DNA of 64,000 bases, taken from NCBI RefSeq assembly GCF_020405205.1, contig NZ_CP084469.1:1674001-1738000 (forward strand). The letters are read 5' to 3'. A model generated the notes under the pieces. That model saw only the letters and a list, made by a program, of their open reading frames with translations. It made no database searches and was not told the DNA's origin. This stretch comes from Natrinema salinisoli. GTDB lineage: Archaea; Halobacteriota; Halobacteria; Halobacteriales; Natrialbaceae. Below are positions 33,859-43,191 of this stretch, piece after piece. The stretch's first letter is position 1. Each line of letters begins with the position of its first letter. The position numbers and the translations under genes were made by a program.

Positions 33859-34355
33859 GCCCGGTGCTTCTCCTTCGTAAGCACCCGCACGTTCTCGATT
33901 CCGGTGTCGGGATACTGCCCCTCGTCGTCCTTTTCGATCGCCTTGACCATGTCCCAGACGACGTTCAGGCCGGTGGTGACGCCCTCGAGGGCCTCCATTT
34001 CACATCCCGTCTTGCCGGTGGTTTCGACCGCGACCTGTAGCTCGATCCGAGCGTCACCGAGCGAAAAGTCGGTGTCGACGTTCGTGATCGGGATCTGGTG
34101 ACACATCGGGATCGTCTCCCAGGTGTGCTTGACGGCCTGAATCGCGCCGACGCGGGCGGTCGCGAGCACGTCGCCCTTGCCGACTTCGTCGTCTCGAATC
34201 GCTGCGATCGTCGACGGCTGGAGGCGGATCTCCCCGGCCGCGACCGCGCGGCGTTCGCTGTCGGGCTTGTCGCCGACGTCGACCATCTGGACGTCGCCCT
34301 CGTCCGTCGTGTGCGTGAGGTCGTCTGCTCCCGACGCGTCGTCGTCCTCACTCAT
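33855..34355 (-). CDS. moaC: Cyclic pyranopterin monophosphate synthase MoaC
   Basis: A 166-residue protein with the MoaC fold: 'MVDVGDKPDSERRAVAAGEI', 'GDVLATARVGAIQAVKHTWE', 'IPMCHQIPITNVDTDF' and 'KTGCEMEALEGVTTGLNVVW'. It forms the pyranopterin precursor of molybdenum cofactor. The ATG at 34355 overlaps the preceding gene's stop by eight bases. Its own stop overlaps the remnant at 33858. Confidence 0.95.
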   Translation of the reverse strand: MSEDDDASGADDLTHTTDEGDVQMVDVGDKPDSERRAVAAGEIRLQPSTIAAIRDDEVGKGDVLATARVGAIQAVKHTWETIPMCHQIPITNVDTDFSLGDARIELQVAVETTGKTGCEMEALEGVTTGLNVVWDMVKAIEKDDEGQYPDTGIENVRVLTKEKHRA

Positions 34356-35775
34356 CCGAATCACCCCACAGGGCCGCGGGGAGTTCGTCCAACATATCGG
34401 ACGCGAGGAAGCCGTGCTCGTCCCCCTCGGCCAGCCGCTCGCCCGCGAGGCCGTTGACGTGTGCGGCCGCGGCGGCCGCGTCGAGCGGCTCGGCACTCTC
34501 GAGCAACGCGGCAACGAGGCCCGCGAGCGTGTCGCCGGTCCCGCCGACTTTCATCCCGACGGTGCCGGATCGGCTGATTCGGGTTCGCTCGCCGTCAGTG
34601 ACGACGTCGGCGGCACCCTTCGCGAGGACGACGTGTCCTAACTCGGCCGCGAACGCCTCGATTTCGTCGGCCGCCGCGGCCAGGTCGTCCGTGTCCGGAC
34701 CGCCCATCCTCGCTAGTTCGCCTCGGTTGGGCGTACAGACCAGCGTCGCGTCCGTCTCGAGTTCCGGCACGACCTCGAGCGCGTCCGCGTCGACGACCGC
34801 CCGGCCGGTATAGGACTCGAAGAACTGCTGGACGGCCTCGAGCGTCTCGTCGGCGGTGCCGATACCGGGACCGATAACGACGACGTTGTCGTATCGCTCG
34901 GCCGTCTCGAGCAGGTCGTCGGCTACCTCGGGTGTGAGCAGTTCGCTGTCGTAGGACTGGACGATGAGGTCCTCGCTGTAGCCCTGAATCTCGCCGGCGA
35001 CGGAGTCGGGCGCCGCGACGAAGGAGAGCTCCGCGCCGGCCCGCAGCGCGGCCTGGGCAGCGAGCGCCGGCGCACCGGTGTAGGGTCCGCCGCCGATGAT
35101 GTAGGGCCGTCCCTCGCGGTTGTCGGGGCGAGCGAGGCGAACGTCGCCGGGGCCGACGAACCGCTCCGCCGCGGCCGGGATGCCGATGTCCGCGACGGTA
35201 ACCGCGGCGTCGAGGGCCTCGAGCCCCGGCTTCGCGTCGTGGAACGTGACCACGTGATCGGCTTCGACGCCGTTGTCCGCGTGGTCGCCCGCGTCGGCGT
35301 CGAAACCTGACGGGACGTCGACCGCGACGACCGTCGCGTCGGTCTCGTTGATCGCTGCGGACGCGGTCGCTGCAGGCTCCCGAAGCTCGCCGCTGATTCC
35401 GGTCCCGAGCATCGCGTCGACGACGACGTCCGCCTCCGGGAGATCGAACCCGCTCGAGTCGGTCACCGCTCGCGTGTCGTAGTCGGCTTTCTCGAGGGCC
35501 TTCCAGTTCTCGCGGGCGATCTCGGTCCCGATCAGCTCCGCGCGGCCGAGCAACAGGGTCGTGACGTCGTACTCGTCCAGGAAGCGAGCGGCCACGAAGG
35601 CGTCGCCGCCGTTGTTGCCGCGGCCGGCGACGACGACGACGCGAGCGCCCGGGTCGGCGATTGCTCGGATCTCGCGGGCGACTGCGTGCCCGCTCGACTC
35701 CATCAACTGCTTTCGCGGTACGCCCAGCGCCGCGGCGTTTTCGTCGACGGCGGCCATTCGCTCGCCTGTAATCAT
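34348..35775 (-). CDS. nnr: Bifunctional NAD(P)H-hydrate epimerase/dehydratase
   Basis: The N-terminal domain (about 1-205) is the YjeF-N epimerase ('VVVVAGRGNNGGDAFVAARF'), and the C-terminal domain (about 220-475) is the ADP-dependent dehydratase of the ribokinase-like fold ('VCTPNRGELARMG', 'VGGTGDTLAGLVAALLE'). The enzyme repairs hydrated NADH and NADPH. The ATG at 35775 ('MITGERMAAVDENAAALG') is chosen over a longer frame with a non-family extension. The next gene, moaC, overlaps by eight bases, suggesting co-transcription without shared pathway. Confidence 0.95.
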   Translation of the reverse strand: MITGERMAAVDENAAALGVPRKQLMESSGHAVAREIRAIADPGARVVVVAGRGNNGGDAFVAARFLDEYDVTTLLLGRAELIGTEIARENWKALEKADYDTRAVTDSSGFDLPEADVVVDAMLGTGISGELREPAATASAAINETDATVVAVDVPSGFDADAGDHADNGVEADHVVTFHDAKPGLEALDAAVTVADIGIPAAAERFVGPGDVRLARPDNREGRPYIIGGGPYTGAPALAAQAALRAGAELSFVAAPDSVAGEIQGYSEDLIVQSYDSELLTPEVADDLLETAERYDNVVVIGPGIGTADETLEAVQQFFESYTGRAVVDADALEVVPELETDATLVCTPNRGELARMGGPDTDDLAAAADEIEAFAAELGHVVLAKGAADVVTDGERTRISRSGTVGMKVGGTGDTLAGLVAALLESAEPLDAAAAAAHVNGLAGERLAEGDEHGFLASDMLDELPAALWGDSDE

Positions 35776-35850
35776 GCGCGAGGGTTCGACCGGCCGACCG
35801 TTGAAGATTGCGGACGATACGCTCAATCCGTCGTAGCCCTAACTGCCGCC

Positions 35851-36348
35851 ATGAACGTCTTCTGGCTCGACGAGGATCCGCGGCTCGCCGCGCGCTATCA
35901 CTGCGACCAGCACGTGAACAAGCTGTTGCTCGAGGCCGCGCAAGTGCTGTGTACCGCGGCCCGAGAGAACGGCTACGAGGCGGACTTTCTCTACGGATCG
36001 ACCCACGTCAACCACCCCGTGACCAAGTGGGCGACGGAATCGCGTGCCAACTGGCTCCGGCTTCGGGACCACGCCGACGCCCTCAACGCGGAGTTCGTGG
36101 GCCGCTACGACAAAGCGGACGATCACGCGAGCTGGACGGTTATCGACCGCATCGATCCCGATCGCATCGCGTTCCCGTCCGAGGAACCGACGCCGCGCCC
36201 GCAGGCGATGCCCGACGAGTACAAACGACCCGACGACCCGGTTACCGCGTATCGGGCGTACTACGCCGGGGAGAAAGCCGACTGGGCGGAGTGGAACCAT
36301 ACGGAAGAACCGCCGTGGCTCGAGGCCCGACTGGCCGCACTCGACTGA
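35851..36348 (+). CDS. Conserved protein, 165 aa (pyrimidine-dimer-glycosylase-like)
   Basis: The start 'MNVFWLDEDPRLAARYHCDQ' and 'HVNKLLLEAAQVLCTAARE' resemble the small family of DNA glycosylase-like proteins found in phages and haloarchaea ('DxDPxxAAxxHCDKHVVK'). A DNA-repair role is plausible but unproven. It is divergent from nnr with only 75 bases between the starts and has a normal length. Confidence 0.65.
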   Translation: MNVFWLDEDPRLAARYHCDQHVNKLLLEAAQVLCTAARENGYEADFLYGSTHVNHPVTKWATESRANWLRLRDHADALNAEFVGRYDKADDHASWTVIDRIDPDRIAFPSEEPTPRPQAMPDEYKRPDDPVTAYRAYYAGEKADWAEWNHTEEPPWLEARLAALD

Positions 36349-36520
36349 AGGGACCGATTCGAAATCGCTTATCTCGCCGGGATGGCCGGCTCAAGTGTCC
36401 GTCCCCGAGGTCTCCGCGGATAGTTCGCGTCGTGCGAACCCACCACGATAACGATTATTGATTTCTAATTCCAAAACTATATTTACGAATATATAAATCC
36501 GCTCGGTCCCGAGACGGTAC

Positions 36521-36658
36521 ATGCAACGGAGCGAACACAGCGAGTTTTTCGAGGCCGATCCGATCCGACAGCCCGACGTTGAGGTATACATGCCCGGGAC
36601 GCCGACCCGGTCGTTCCTGGAATACATCGAGGTGGCCGCCCACGTACTGTTTCGATAG
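36521..36658 (+). CDS. Small acidic protein, 45 aa
   Basis: An ATG at 36521, about 25 bases after an A/T-rich TATAAAT block (36491-36497), starts 'MQRSEHSEFFEADPIRQPDV', ending at TAG. Pro- and Thr-rich middle part and a short hydrophobic end. No family is known to me. Promoter placement supports a real leaderless gene, though its size leaves doubt. Confidence 0.5.
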   Translation: MQRSEHSEFFEADPIRQPDVEVYMPGTPTRSFLEYIEVAAHVLFR

Positions 36659-36834
36659 CCGTCTTCACAGTCCGATGACTGTCTTCGTAGCGCGTCACCG
36701 CTGAACGGTGAGCGCGAGGACTCCCTACCTTTCGAGTACCGAACTGAAGCGGGCCACTTCGTCCGAGTCGACCCGATATCGCTGTCTCGAGCCGGTGCGC
36801 TCGACTCGACGTCTCGATTCCGGACGCGATCGTC

Positions 36835-37113
36835 TCAATACCGGATCTCGAACCCGTCCTCGCCCTGTGGTTCCCCGTACTCCGCTTCGACGTCGTCGAC
36901 CTGGGCCGCGGGACTGCCCGTGTGACACCACTCGACCATTGACTCGACAACGTCCTCGGGCCCTTCGAAGACCGCTTCGACGCGACCGTCCTCGAGGTTC
37001 TTCACCCAGCCGTCGACGCCCTTCTCTCGGGCCGTATCGCGGGTAGTTGCGCGATAGTAGACGCCCTGTACCGTGCCCGAGACGGAGACGTGTGCGCGGG
37101 TTCGGTCTGCCAT
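36835..37113 (-). CDS. acyP: Acylphosphatase
   Basis: The 92-residue protein has the acylphosphatase signatures 'VSGTVQGVYYRATTRDTA' (with the substrate-binding Arg) and 'GWVKNLEDGRVEAVFEG' (with the catalytic Asn), and the usual length. It hydrolyses acyl phosphates. The ATG at 37113 is the family start. It is divergent from the RNA exonuclease gene. Confidence 0.95.
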   Translation of the reverse strand: MADRTRAHVSVSGTVQGVYYRATTRDTAREKGVDGWVKNLEDGRVEAVFEGPEDVVESMVEWCHTGSPAAQVDDVEAEYGEPQGEDGFEIRY

Positions 37114-37270
37114 GTGCGAGCACTCGACGGCAACGGACAAAAATCCGGCTCCGTCGGCCCGACGGCGATCGGTACAGTTCGATCTCGAGCGGGATGGTTT
37201 CGAGACCGACTCCTTCGAATTCCGGCGGAAAGCGACAAGCCGAGGTACCTCGAGCCCGTACGTCGTTCCA

Positions 37271-38281
37271 GTGACGGTACGGCATCGAGACGGAATCCAT
37301 TTCGAAGATCAGACCGGCGAACCACGGGTGGTCGCCGACGCCCGGAGCGCTGCCGGTACGGTCAACGTGGTGAGCCACGCCCACGCGGATCACACGTTTC
37401 GCGCGACGCCGGAAACCGTCGTCTGCTCGCCCGAAACGGCTGCGATTGCCAAGGCCCGAACGGGATCCGGCTTCGAGTACGCGGAACGGGCTCCCGGCAT
37501 CGAACTCGTCCCCGCCGGCCACGTCGTCGGCTCGCGGGCGGCGATCATCGACCTCGCAGACGCGACCGAGGGGTCACTCTCAGGCCACTACTGCTACACC
37601 GGTGACTTCTCCATTCGGGATCGGTGCTACCTCGAGGGGTTCGATCCTCACGCGGTCGACGCGGACGCGCTGATCATGGAGACGACGTACGGCTTGCCGA
37701 AGTACCGACTTTCCGCACAGGACGAGCTCGAGGCCGCGATTTCCGACTGGCTGTGCAACAACGACGACCGGCCGCTCTTTCTGTTCGGCTACTCGCTGGG
37801 TCGCTCCCAGAAACTCCAGTGGCTTGCTGGCGAGGCGACGAGCGGTCGCGAGATCCTGGTTTCCGAGTCGATTCGCGACGTCAACCGAGCCATCGAAGCG
37901 GCGACCGACCTCCAGTTCCCGGGCGAGCGCTACGACTCGCTTCGCCGGCTGACCGACGAGATCGTGGTCCTCCCGTCGAATCAGGCCCGGGCGGACTGGG
38001 TCGAGACGGCCGTAGAGCGCGAGGACGGACTGAAGGCGGGCTTTTCGGGCTGGGCCGTCGACGATTCCTTCCGCTATCGGGGCGGCTACGACGTCACGTT
38101 CCCGCTCACGGATCACTGTGATTTCGACGAACTGCTCGAGACGGTCCGCGCCATCGACCCCGAGATCGTCTACACGACCCACGGGTTCGACGAGGCGTTC
38201 GCGGACGTCCTCGCGACGGAGCACGGCTATCGGGCACAGCCCCTGAAGCGAAACCAGACTACGCTCGAGGAATTCCGCTAA
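37271..38281 (+). CDS. Metallo-beta-lactamase-fold RNA exonuclease (mRNA 3'-end processing factor-like)
   Basis: The zinc motif 'VVSHAHADHTF' and later 'VPAGHVVGSRAAIIDLA', the aspartate at 'YTGDFS', and a C-terminal conserved His ('YTTHGFDE') identify the beta-CASP/beta-lactamase family of archaeal mRNA 3'-end processing nucleases. GTG at 37271 starts 'TVRHRDGIHFE', the usual family N-terminus; a longer frame would add 66 atypical residues overlapping the divergent acylphosphatase gene. It acts on RNA in the cytoplasm. Confidence 0.85.
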   Translation: MTVRHRDGIHFEDQTGEPRVVADARSAAGTVNVVSHAHADHTFRATPETVVCSPETAAIAKARTGSGFEYAERAPGIELVPAGHVVGSRAAIIDLADATEGSLSGHYCYTGDFSIRDRCYLEGFDPHAVDADALIMETTYGLPKYRLSAQDELEAAISDWLCNNDDRPLFLFGYSLGRSQKLQWLAGEATSGREILVSESIRDVNRAIEAATDLQFPGERYDSLRRLTDEIVVLPSNQARADWVETAVEREDGLKAGFSGWAVDDSFRYRGGYDVTFPLTDHCDFDELLETVRAIDPEIVYTTHGFDEAFADVLATEHGYRAQPLKRNQTTLEEFR

Positions 38282-38529
38282 TGGGCATCATCGACCGCTT
38301 CGAAGAGGAATACCTGGCCGTCTCGAGCGAGCGCGCGTCGGTACGGGAGCTCCTCGAGTTGTTCGTCGGAGCGGTGTTGTTCGTCCTCGGCGCGAGCGCA
38401 CTGGCCTATTACCTGCTCGGCCGGTGGATCGCACTCTGGATCGCCGCGGCCCTCGTCGTCGTCTTCGGCATCACGCTCCTCTCGCAAGCCTACTGGGCCG
38501 TGACCGGTCGCGAGGATTACGAGCGATGA
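38281..38529 (+). CDS. Small membrane protein, 82 aa
   Basis: An N-terminal charged stretch (about 1-25) precedes two hydrophobic segments (about 26-45 and 50-70). Its ATG shares one base with the previous gene's stop (TAATG), so it is translated with the exonuclease. No family is recognised. Confidence 0.75.
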   Translation: MGIIDRFEEEYLAVSSERASVRELLELFVGAVLFVLGASALAYYLLGRWIALWIAAALVVVFGITLLSQAYWAVTGREDYER

Positions 38530-38613
38530 TACGGTCACCTCCCGGTTGGAATCGGTTCACGGGCTCGAGAAGCAGTTCTCACGCTCGAGAGGGCATCGAC
38601 GTCCGGCCCGCAC

Positions 38614-38931
38614 TCACGCTGATTCTTCGTAGCGGCGAGCGCCGAGGATCATTCGGGCAGTGAGTCCAACGACTCCCACGATGAACACGACCCACATGGC
38701 GTCGGCGCCGTCGAAGACGCTCGTGTACTCGATCAGTGCGACGACCAAGATGAGCACCGCGACGTACAGCGTATTCGTTCCGATAAAATCAGCCAGTCCC
38801 TCTTCGTCGGCGACCCGGTCCGAGTCATAGCCCGCAATCAATCGAACCATCCCGAAATACTTTATTAGGACACCGAGCGCTCCGACGAAGGCTGCAGCCC
38901 CGATCAGCGAGATGACTGAGCCGCTTGCCAT
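38614..38931 (-). CDS. Membrane protein, 105 aa (DUF3784-like)
   Basis: Three hydrophobic segments are visible (about 5-25, 54-70 and 79-97). Between the first two is 'GMVRLIAGYDSDRVADEEGL', which matches the characteristic loop of the DUF3784 family. Function unknown. The gene is monocistronic. Confidence 0.7.
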   Translation of the reverse strand: MASGSVISLIGAAAFVGALGVLIKYFGMVRLIAGYDSDRVADEEGLADFIGTNTLYVAVLILVVALIEYTSVFDGADAMWVVFIVGVVGLTARMILGARRYEESA

Positions 38932-38999
38932 ACGAAATACGTGACAACCTATTCACAAAGCTGTTCCGAGCGACTCGGAGCGGCCGGCGAACGGGACCC

Positions 39000-39881
39000 T
39001 CAATCGCCGGTTCGCAGGTGGTGAAAGATGTATGTCTGAGCGTACCCCGCATACTCCCCGCCGAGTCGTTCGCGAATCGCTCGAGAGGTGTCGGCGTACG
39101 AGCCGCGATCGCAGTCCGGATAGTGCTCCTCGATCGCCGATTTGATCCACGTGTCGAGCGGGACTGCCTCGTCGAAGCCCAGCGAGAAGAGGAGGACGCA
39201 GTCAGCCACTTTGTCGCCGACGCCGACGAACTGCGTCAGGTACTCCCGCGCCGTCTCGTACTCGAGATCACGCGCTTCCTCCGGGTGAGCCTCGCCGCCG
39301 GCGACCATCTCGGCGGTTCGAACGACGTAGGGCGCGCGGTATCCCAGCCCGAGCTCGCGGAGTTCGGCTTCTGTCGCGGTTGCGAGTTGCGCCGGCGTCG
39401 GGAACGCGTGGTAGGTCTCGTCCTCGAACGTGAACTCGTCTCCGTACTCGCGGGCCAGCGTCGAGACCATGGTGTGGATGCGACTGACACGCATCTGGGC
39501 CGAGCAGATGAACGAGATCAGCGTCCCGAAGGGTGGATCCTGCACGAGCCGCATCCCGCGGTGGGCCTCGTAGGCTTCCCGGAGCAGCTGATCGTCCGGC
39601 CCGGCTGCGACTATCGCCTCGAGGTCGTCGTCCAGGCGTAACAGTTGTCGGACGACCGGTTCGGCGTCGGTCGTCGATTCCCACTCGAGAACGCCGTCGC
39701 GGGTTCGAACCCGGATCACATCTCTCTCGACGAACGTCGAATACCAGGCGTCGGGAGCCGGCGCGCCGCCGTACATCTCGCCGTCCTCGCGACGCCAGAG
39801 GTAGCTCTGACCGCTTTCGAGAGTACGATACAGGTCGAGTCCGCCGGCGAGGTCGTCGATTGGGATGGTCCCCGTCTCCAT
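39000..39881 (-). CDS. ogg-like: HhH-GPD DNA glycosylase (OGG1/AlkA type)
   Basis: This 293-residue protein has an OGG N-terminal domain ('LYRTLESGQSYLWRRE'), an HhH-GPD core (about 115-265) with the helix-hairpin-helix 'LTQFVGVGDKVADCVLLFSL' and the catalytic Asp in 'PLDTWIKSAIEEHY'. The conserved Lys of bifunctional OGG enzymes falls in the hairpin region. It removes oxidised or alkylated bases. The start 'METGTIPIDD' is usual for haloarchaeal members. Confidence 0.9.
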   Translation of the reverse strand: METGTIPIDDLAGGLDLYRTLESGQSYLWRREDGEMYGGAPAPDAWYSTFVERDVIRVRTRDGVLEWESTTDAEPVVRQLLRLDDDLEAIVAAGPDDQLLREAYEAHRGMRLVQDPPFGTLISFICSAQMRVSRIHTMVSTLAREYGDEFTFEDETYHAFPTPAQLATATEAELRELGLGYRAPYVVRTAEMVAGGEAHPEEARDLEYETAREYLTQFVGVGDKVADCVLLFSLGFDEAVPLDTWIKSAIEEHYPDCDRGSYADTSRAIRERLGGEYAGYAQTYIFHHLRTGD

Positions 39882-40033
39882 TCGTTCGAGCCTTTGAGGG
39901 CTCGGCTATCTGCCTTTCGGACCGGTGGGCGATGTGCCACGCCCTGTGCCATCGACCAGTGGCCAGCCCGCACAGTCGTTGACCACCCGCAGTGAGGCGA
40001 ACCTTCTTACTGGAGGCGATACAACAGCTACGT

Positions 40034-40522
40034 ATGGATTGCAGGGTCGTCGTCGAAGCTGCCGTGCCGGTATTCGACGTTGAAACGGAAGACGAGGCGA
40101 TCCGTATCGCCATCTCGAAGACGGGCGAGATGTTGAACCCTGACCTCAATTACGTCGAGATCAACATGGGCGAGCGTACCTCCCCATCGGGAGAAGAGCT
40201 CCCCCCCGCGTTCATCGCGGCCGACGAAGCGCTCGTCGCGCTCGAACTGGAGATGACCGTCTTCAACGTCGAGCGCGAGGAACACGCCTCGCGGATCGCA
40301 CGGAAGGAGATCGGACAGCTTCTCGAGAACATCCCGCTCGAGGTCATACAGGTCGACGTCCTCGAAGATGAGGACGGCGAGGAGTCGACCGAAACCGACG
40401 GCGAATCGTCCGACAGCGAGCAGACGGATCAAACCGAGACGACCAGCGCTTCGGCGGCCGACGAAACTGGCGACGCGGACGACGAGGAGATCCTTCCCGA
40501 GTTCGAGGACCTCGTCGAATAG
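40034..40522 (+). CDS. UPF0212 (DUF555) protein, 162 aa
   Basis: The ATG at 40034 starts 'MDCRVVVEAAVPVFDVETED', the DUF555 beginning; 'ISKTGEMLNPDLNYVEINMG' and 'ADEALVALELEMTVFNVE' follow, then an acidic tail typical of haloarchaeal members. The family is archaea-specific and of unknown function. Confidence 0.9.
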   Translation: MDCRVVVEAAVPVFDVETEDEAIRIAISKTGEMLNPDLNYVEINMGERTSPSGEELPPAFIAADEALVALELEMTVFNVEREEHASRIARKEIGQLLENIPLEVIQVDVLEDEDGEESTETDGESSDSEQTDQTETTSASAADETGDADDEEILPEFEDLVE

Positions 40523-40785
40523 GACACGGACCAGTCGGGAGATCTCGCGATCGGATCGGTCGTTCGATTCCGATCGTCCGATTCGAAACGCCGAGTAGCT
40601 GTGCGGGACGAAGACCGAAGCCGAAAGCGACGGTGCGTTTCCATCTCAACGAACGATTATTCTGAGACAACGATCTGCAAGCCTGCGATCGACTGACTAA
40701 TTAGGTCTGTAGCGTTCAATCTATATGTATCAGTGAACGGTCTTGCCAGTCGGTGACTGGGTGATCTGAGGACGCGACGAGATTC

Positions 40786-41022
40786 TCAGTCTGCGGTTGC
40801 GGCGACTGCTTCCTGCTCCCCTTCCCGCATGTTCGTCGTGATTCCCTCAGCGATCGCAAAAACAGCGGCCTTGTGGTCGGTTTTCGACTTGTGAATCGAT
40901 GTCGGCCGAATCCCGAGCGATTCGTATTCACCGAGGTCGATCTGACAATTGTCCCACTCTGCGCACTGATTCGATACCTCCGCGAGAAGACCGTGAAGGT
41001 GAATGAGCTCCTGTTTCTTCAT
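40786..41022 (-). CDS. UPF0058 family protein, 78 aa
   Basis: The start 'MKKQELIHLHGLLAEVSNQC' is the family signature; the rest ('LGIRPTSIHKSKTDHKAAVF') matches too. Length is usual. The function of this archaeal family is not known. The ATG at 41022 is chosen over an upstream codon. Confidence 0.9.
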   Translation of the reverse strand: MKKQELIHLHGLLAEVSNQCAEWDNCQIDLGEYESLGIRPTSIHKSKTDHKAAVFAIAEGITTNMREGEQEAVAATAD

Positions 41023-41313
41023 AACCATCCGGTCCTACCCACCGCAGGGTTATATTATTATCTTGAGTCGCGTTAACACACAGCCCGTGTTGACCGTACG
41101 GATTATCACGGAACGAGGGGGTTCGAATGGAGTCCCTACGTGATTGAAATCGAATGCCTCCGTCGGGGTAGGACCCAGTTAGTTAGAGTAATAACTCCTT
41201 TCGATCAAGTTTCGGGTACGTTGTGTTCGGAGAGTTAAACCGTGACTACTGCCGGAAAGACAGTTGTACGGCCGGTGTTATTATGTTTGAGTGACATTAT
41301 AGTCAACGCCGTC

Positions 41314-41493
41314 CTATCCGAGCTGTTTCAACGTCTGCAGATCGCGATCCGTCCGCATGAACTCGGCCGTCCGACGGGATGCGTGGCAGTTCGGACAGTG
41401 GAACATCTTGGCGGCCGCAGGAAGTTCGTCCGGAGAAGTCTGCCAGTCTTTCGTACATTCTGGACACAGCAGTTGGACGGTCGTTCTGTCCAT
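41314..41493 (-). CDS. Small zinc-binding protein, 59 aa (DUF7836-like)
   Basis: 'CPECTKDWQTSPDELP' and 'FHCPNCHASRRTAEF' form a two-knuckle zinc ribbon of the haloarchaeal DUF7836-type. Start 'MDRTTVQLLCPEC' at 41493. It lies just downstream of the tfb gene on the same strand, about 100 bases after its stop. Confidence 0.8.
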   Translation of the reverse strand: MDRTTVQLLCPECTKDWQTSPDELPAAAKMFHCPNCHASRRTAEFMRTDRDLQTLKQLG

Positions 41494-41599
41494 GGCATAC
41501 TCTTTCACATGAGTATTGATAAACGTTGTCGCAGTTCTACAGACCCAAAAAGACCACCCGCGTCAGCGCGACGCGACAGATGACAGCCGTCGAACCCCG

Positions 41600-42580
41600 T
41601 TATGCGGGGGCAGCCGTATCCGAGGCCTCGAGCAGCTCCTTGTACCGGTTTCGGATAGTCACTTCGGAGATGCTGGCGACTTCGCTGACTTCGTTCTGGG
41701 TGACCTTCTCGTTGGTCAAGAGCGCGGCGGCGTACACCGCTGCCGCGGCGAGGCCGACCGGCGACTTGCCGCTGTGGACGCCTTCCTGACGGGCCGACTC
41801 GAGCAGTTCGCGGGCCATTCGCTCGGTCTCGTCGGAGAGGTCGAGGTCGCTGACGAACCGCGGCACGTAATGTTCGGGGTCGGCCGGCTTGACCTCGAGG
41901 CCGAGCTCCCGGATGATGTAGCGGTACGTGCGGGTCAGTTCCATCTTCTCGACGCGGGAGACGGCCGAAATCTCGTCGAGGCTTCGCGGCGTGCCGGCCT
42001 GTCGGGCGGCGGCGTACAGCGAGGACGTCGCGACGCCCTCGATGGAGCGGCCCGGCAGCAGGTCTTCCTCGAGCGCGCGGCGGTAGATGACCGACGCAGT
42101 TTCTCGGACGTTCTCTGGGAGGCCAAGCGCGGAAGCCATCCGGTCGATCTCACCGAGCGCCTGCTTGAGGTTGCGCTCTTTGGAGTCGCGGGTGCGGAAG
42201 CGCTCGTTCCAGGTGCGCAGGCGCTGCATCTTCTGGCGCTGGCGGCTCGAGAGCGAGCGGCCGTAGGCGTCCTTGTCCTGCCAGCCGATGTTCGTCGAGA
42301 GTCCCTGGTCGTGCATCATGTTGGTCGTGGGTGCACCGACGCGGGACTTCTCGTCCTTCTCGGCGGAGTCGAAGGCACGCCATTCGGGGCCGCGGTCGAT
42401 CTCGTCTTCCTCGACGACCAGTCCACAGTCCGTACAGACCGTTTCGGCGTGCTCGTCGTCCGAGATCAGTCGACCGCCACACTCCGGGCAGTGTTCCTGT
42501 TCGGACGATACTGCCGTGCTTTCGTCTTCCGTCTCTGTCTCCTTCTCGTTCGTATATGTTCGGATGCTTGTATCTGTCAT
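41600..42580 (-). CDS. tfb: Transcription initiation factor IIB
   Basis: N-terminal zinc ribbon 'CPECGGRLISDDEHAETVCT' then 'DCG' (about residues 31-53), the B-finger region ('GLVVEEDEIDRGPEWRAFDS'), then two cyclin-like repeats (about 120-320; 'LSSRQRQKMQRLRTWNERFR' and 'KSPVGLAAAAVYAAALLTNE'). It binds TBP and BRE-TATA DNA and recruits RNA polymerase. Haloarchaea carry several TFB paralogues. The length, 326 residues, is normal. Confidence 0.97.
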   Translation of the reverse strand: MTDTSIRTYTNEKETETEDESTAVSSEQEHCPECGGRLISDDEHAETVCTDCGLVVEEDEIDRGPEWRAFDSAEKDEKSRVGAPTTNMMHDQGLSTNIGWQDKDAYGRSLSSRQRQKMQRLRTWNERFRTRDSKERNLKQALGEIDRMASALGLPENVRETASVIYRRALEEDLLPGRSIEGVATSSLYAAARQAGTPRSLDEISAVSRVEKMELTRTYRYIIRELGLEVKPADPEHYVPRFVSDLDLSDETERMARELLESARQEGVHSGKSPVGLAAAAVYAAALLTNEKVTQNEVSEVASISEVTIRNRYKELLEASDTAAPA

Positions 42581-42649
42581 GGTGTATCGGGTGGGTTACT
42601 CGGGGCTCCCGGGTGGGGTAATCCAGAAGAAACCCGGTCGCCTCAGCTA

Positions 42650-42720
42650 ACATAGGGTAAGGCCGAAAGCCATATAAAGGTTTCGCCTACTTTATAAACT
42701 AACTGGATTTGCTATTATAT
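42650..42720 (-). promoter_or_regulatory. Tandem TATA elements upstream of tfb
   Basis: On the minus strand CTTTATATGG (about 42671-42680) and TTTATAAAG (about 42690-42700) are suitably placed TATA boxes, with the start codon about 70-100 bases away. Two start sites are possible. More A/T-rich sequence continues to 42745. Confidence 0.5.
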
Positions 42721-42793
42721 AGGTTCCGGTTATATATTCATTAATCGTTTACGACTTGGCGGAGTTCGGAGCCGCCTCGATACGCAGCGACGT

Positions 42794-43081
42794 TCACTCG
42801 ACGGTGAAGAGATGACCGTCCTGCGGGACGTCGAATAGCCCGACTCGAGCACCGGCGTCGAGCCACGCGTGCCCGTACGAAAACGACGCGAGTGCGTTGA
42901 CGAGGTCACCCTGTTCTTGGAAGTGATTGCCGTCCTCCAGGTAGGACGCCGCCATCTCGTAGCAGTCCGCGGCCGCGTCCGCCATCGGCGTCCCCTCGGG
43001 CGGGGCGATCGTCGCCGCCTCGAGCGCCTCGGTGAGCAGTTCTCCGTAGCGGTTCGTCTTCTCCTCGAGATCGGCGGCCAT
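42794..43081 (-). CDS. DUF357 family protein, 95 aa
   Basis: A helical protein with the DUF357 pattern 'DAAADCYEMAASYLEDGNHF' followed by 'QEQGDLVNALASFSYGHAWL'. The ATG at 43081 ('MAADLEEKTNRYGELL') is the family start. Function unknown in archaea. Confidence 0.9.
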   Translation of the reverse strand: MAADLEEKTNRYGELLTEALEAATIAPPEGTPMADAAADCYEMAASYLEDGNHFQEQGDLVNALASFSYGHAWLDAGARVGLFDVPQDGHLFTVE

Positions 43082-43191
43082 GGTCGGTCCTCGTCGCTCG
43101 AGTCCGTAAGTGCGTCGTCTCAGCTGCGCAGCTGATTCGTCACTGCGAGCGGAGCGGGTCACCGGTCGAATTTCGATCGACCGATCGCGTC

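Noticed and set aside
39700-39725. tRNA-like T-arm 'GGGTTCGAACCC'
   Set aside because: It lies inside the DNA glycosylase gene, and no acceptor stem, D-arm or anticodon arm surrounds it.
41105-41130. Second tRNA-like T-arm 'GGGGGTTCGAATGG'
   Set aside because: The distal half does not pair and no cloverleaf can be drawn.
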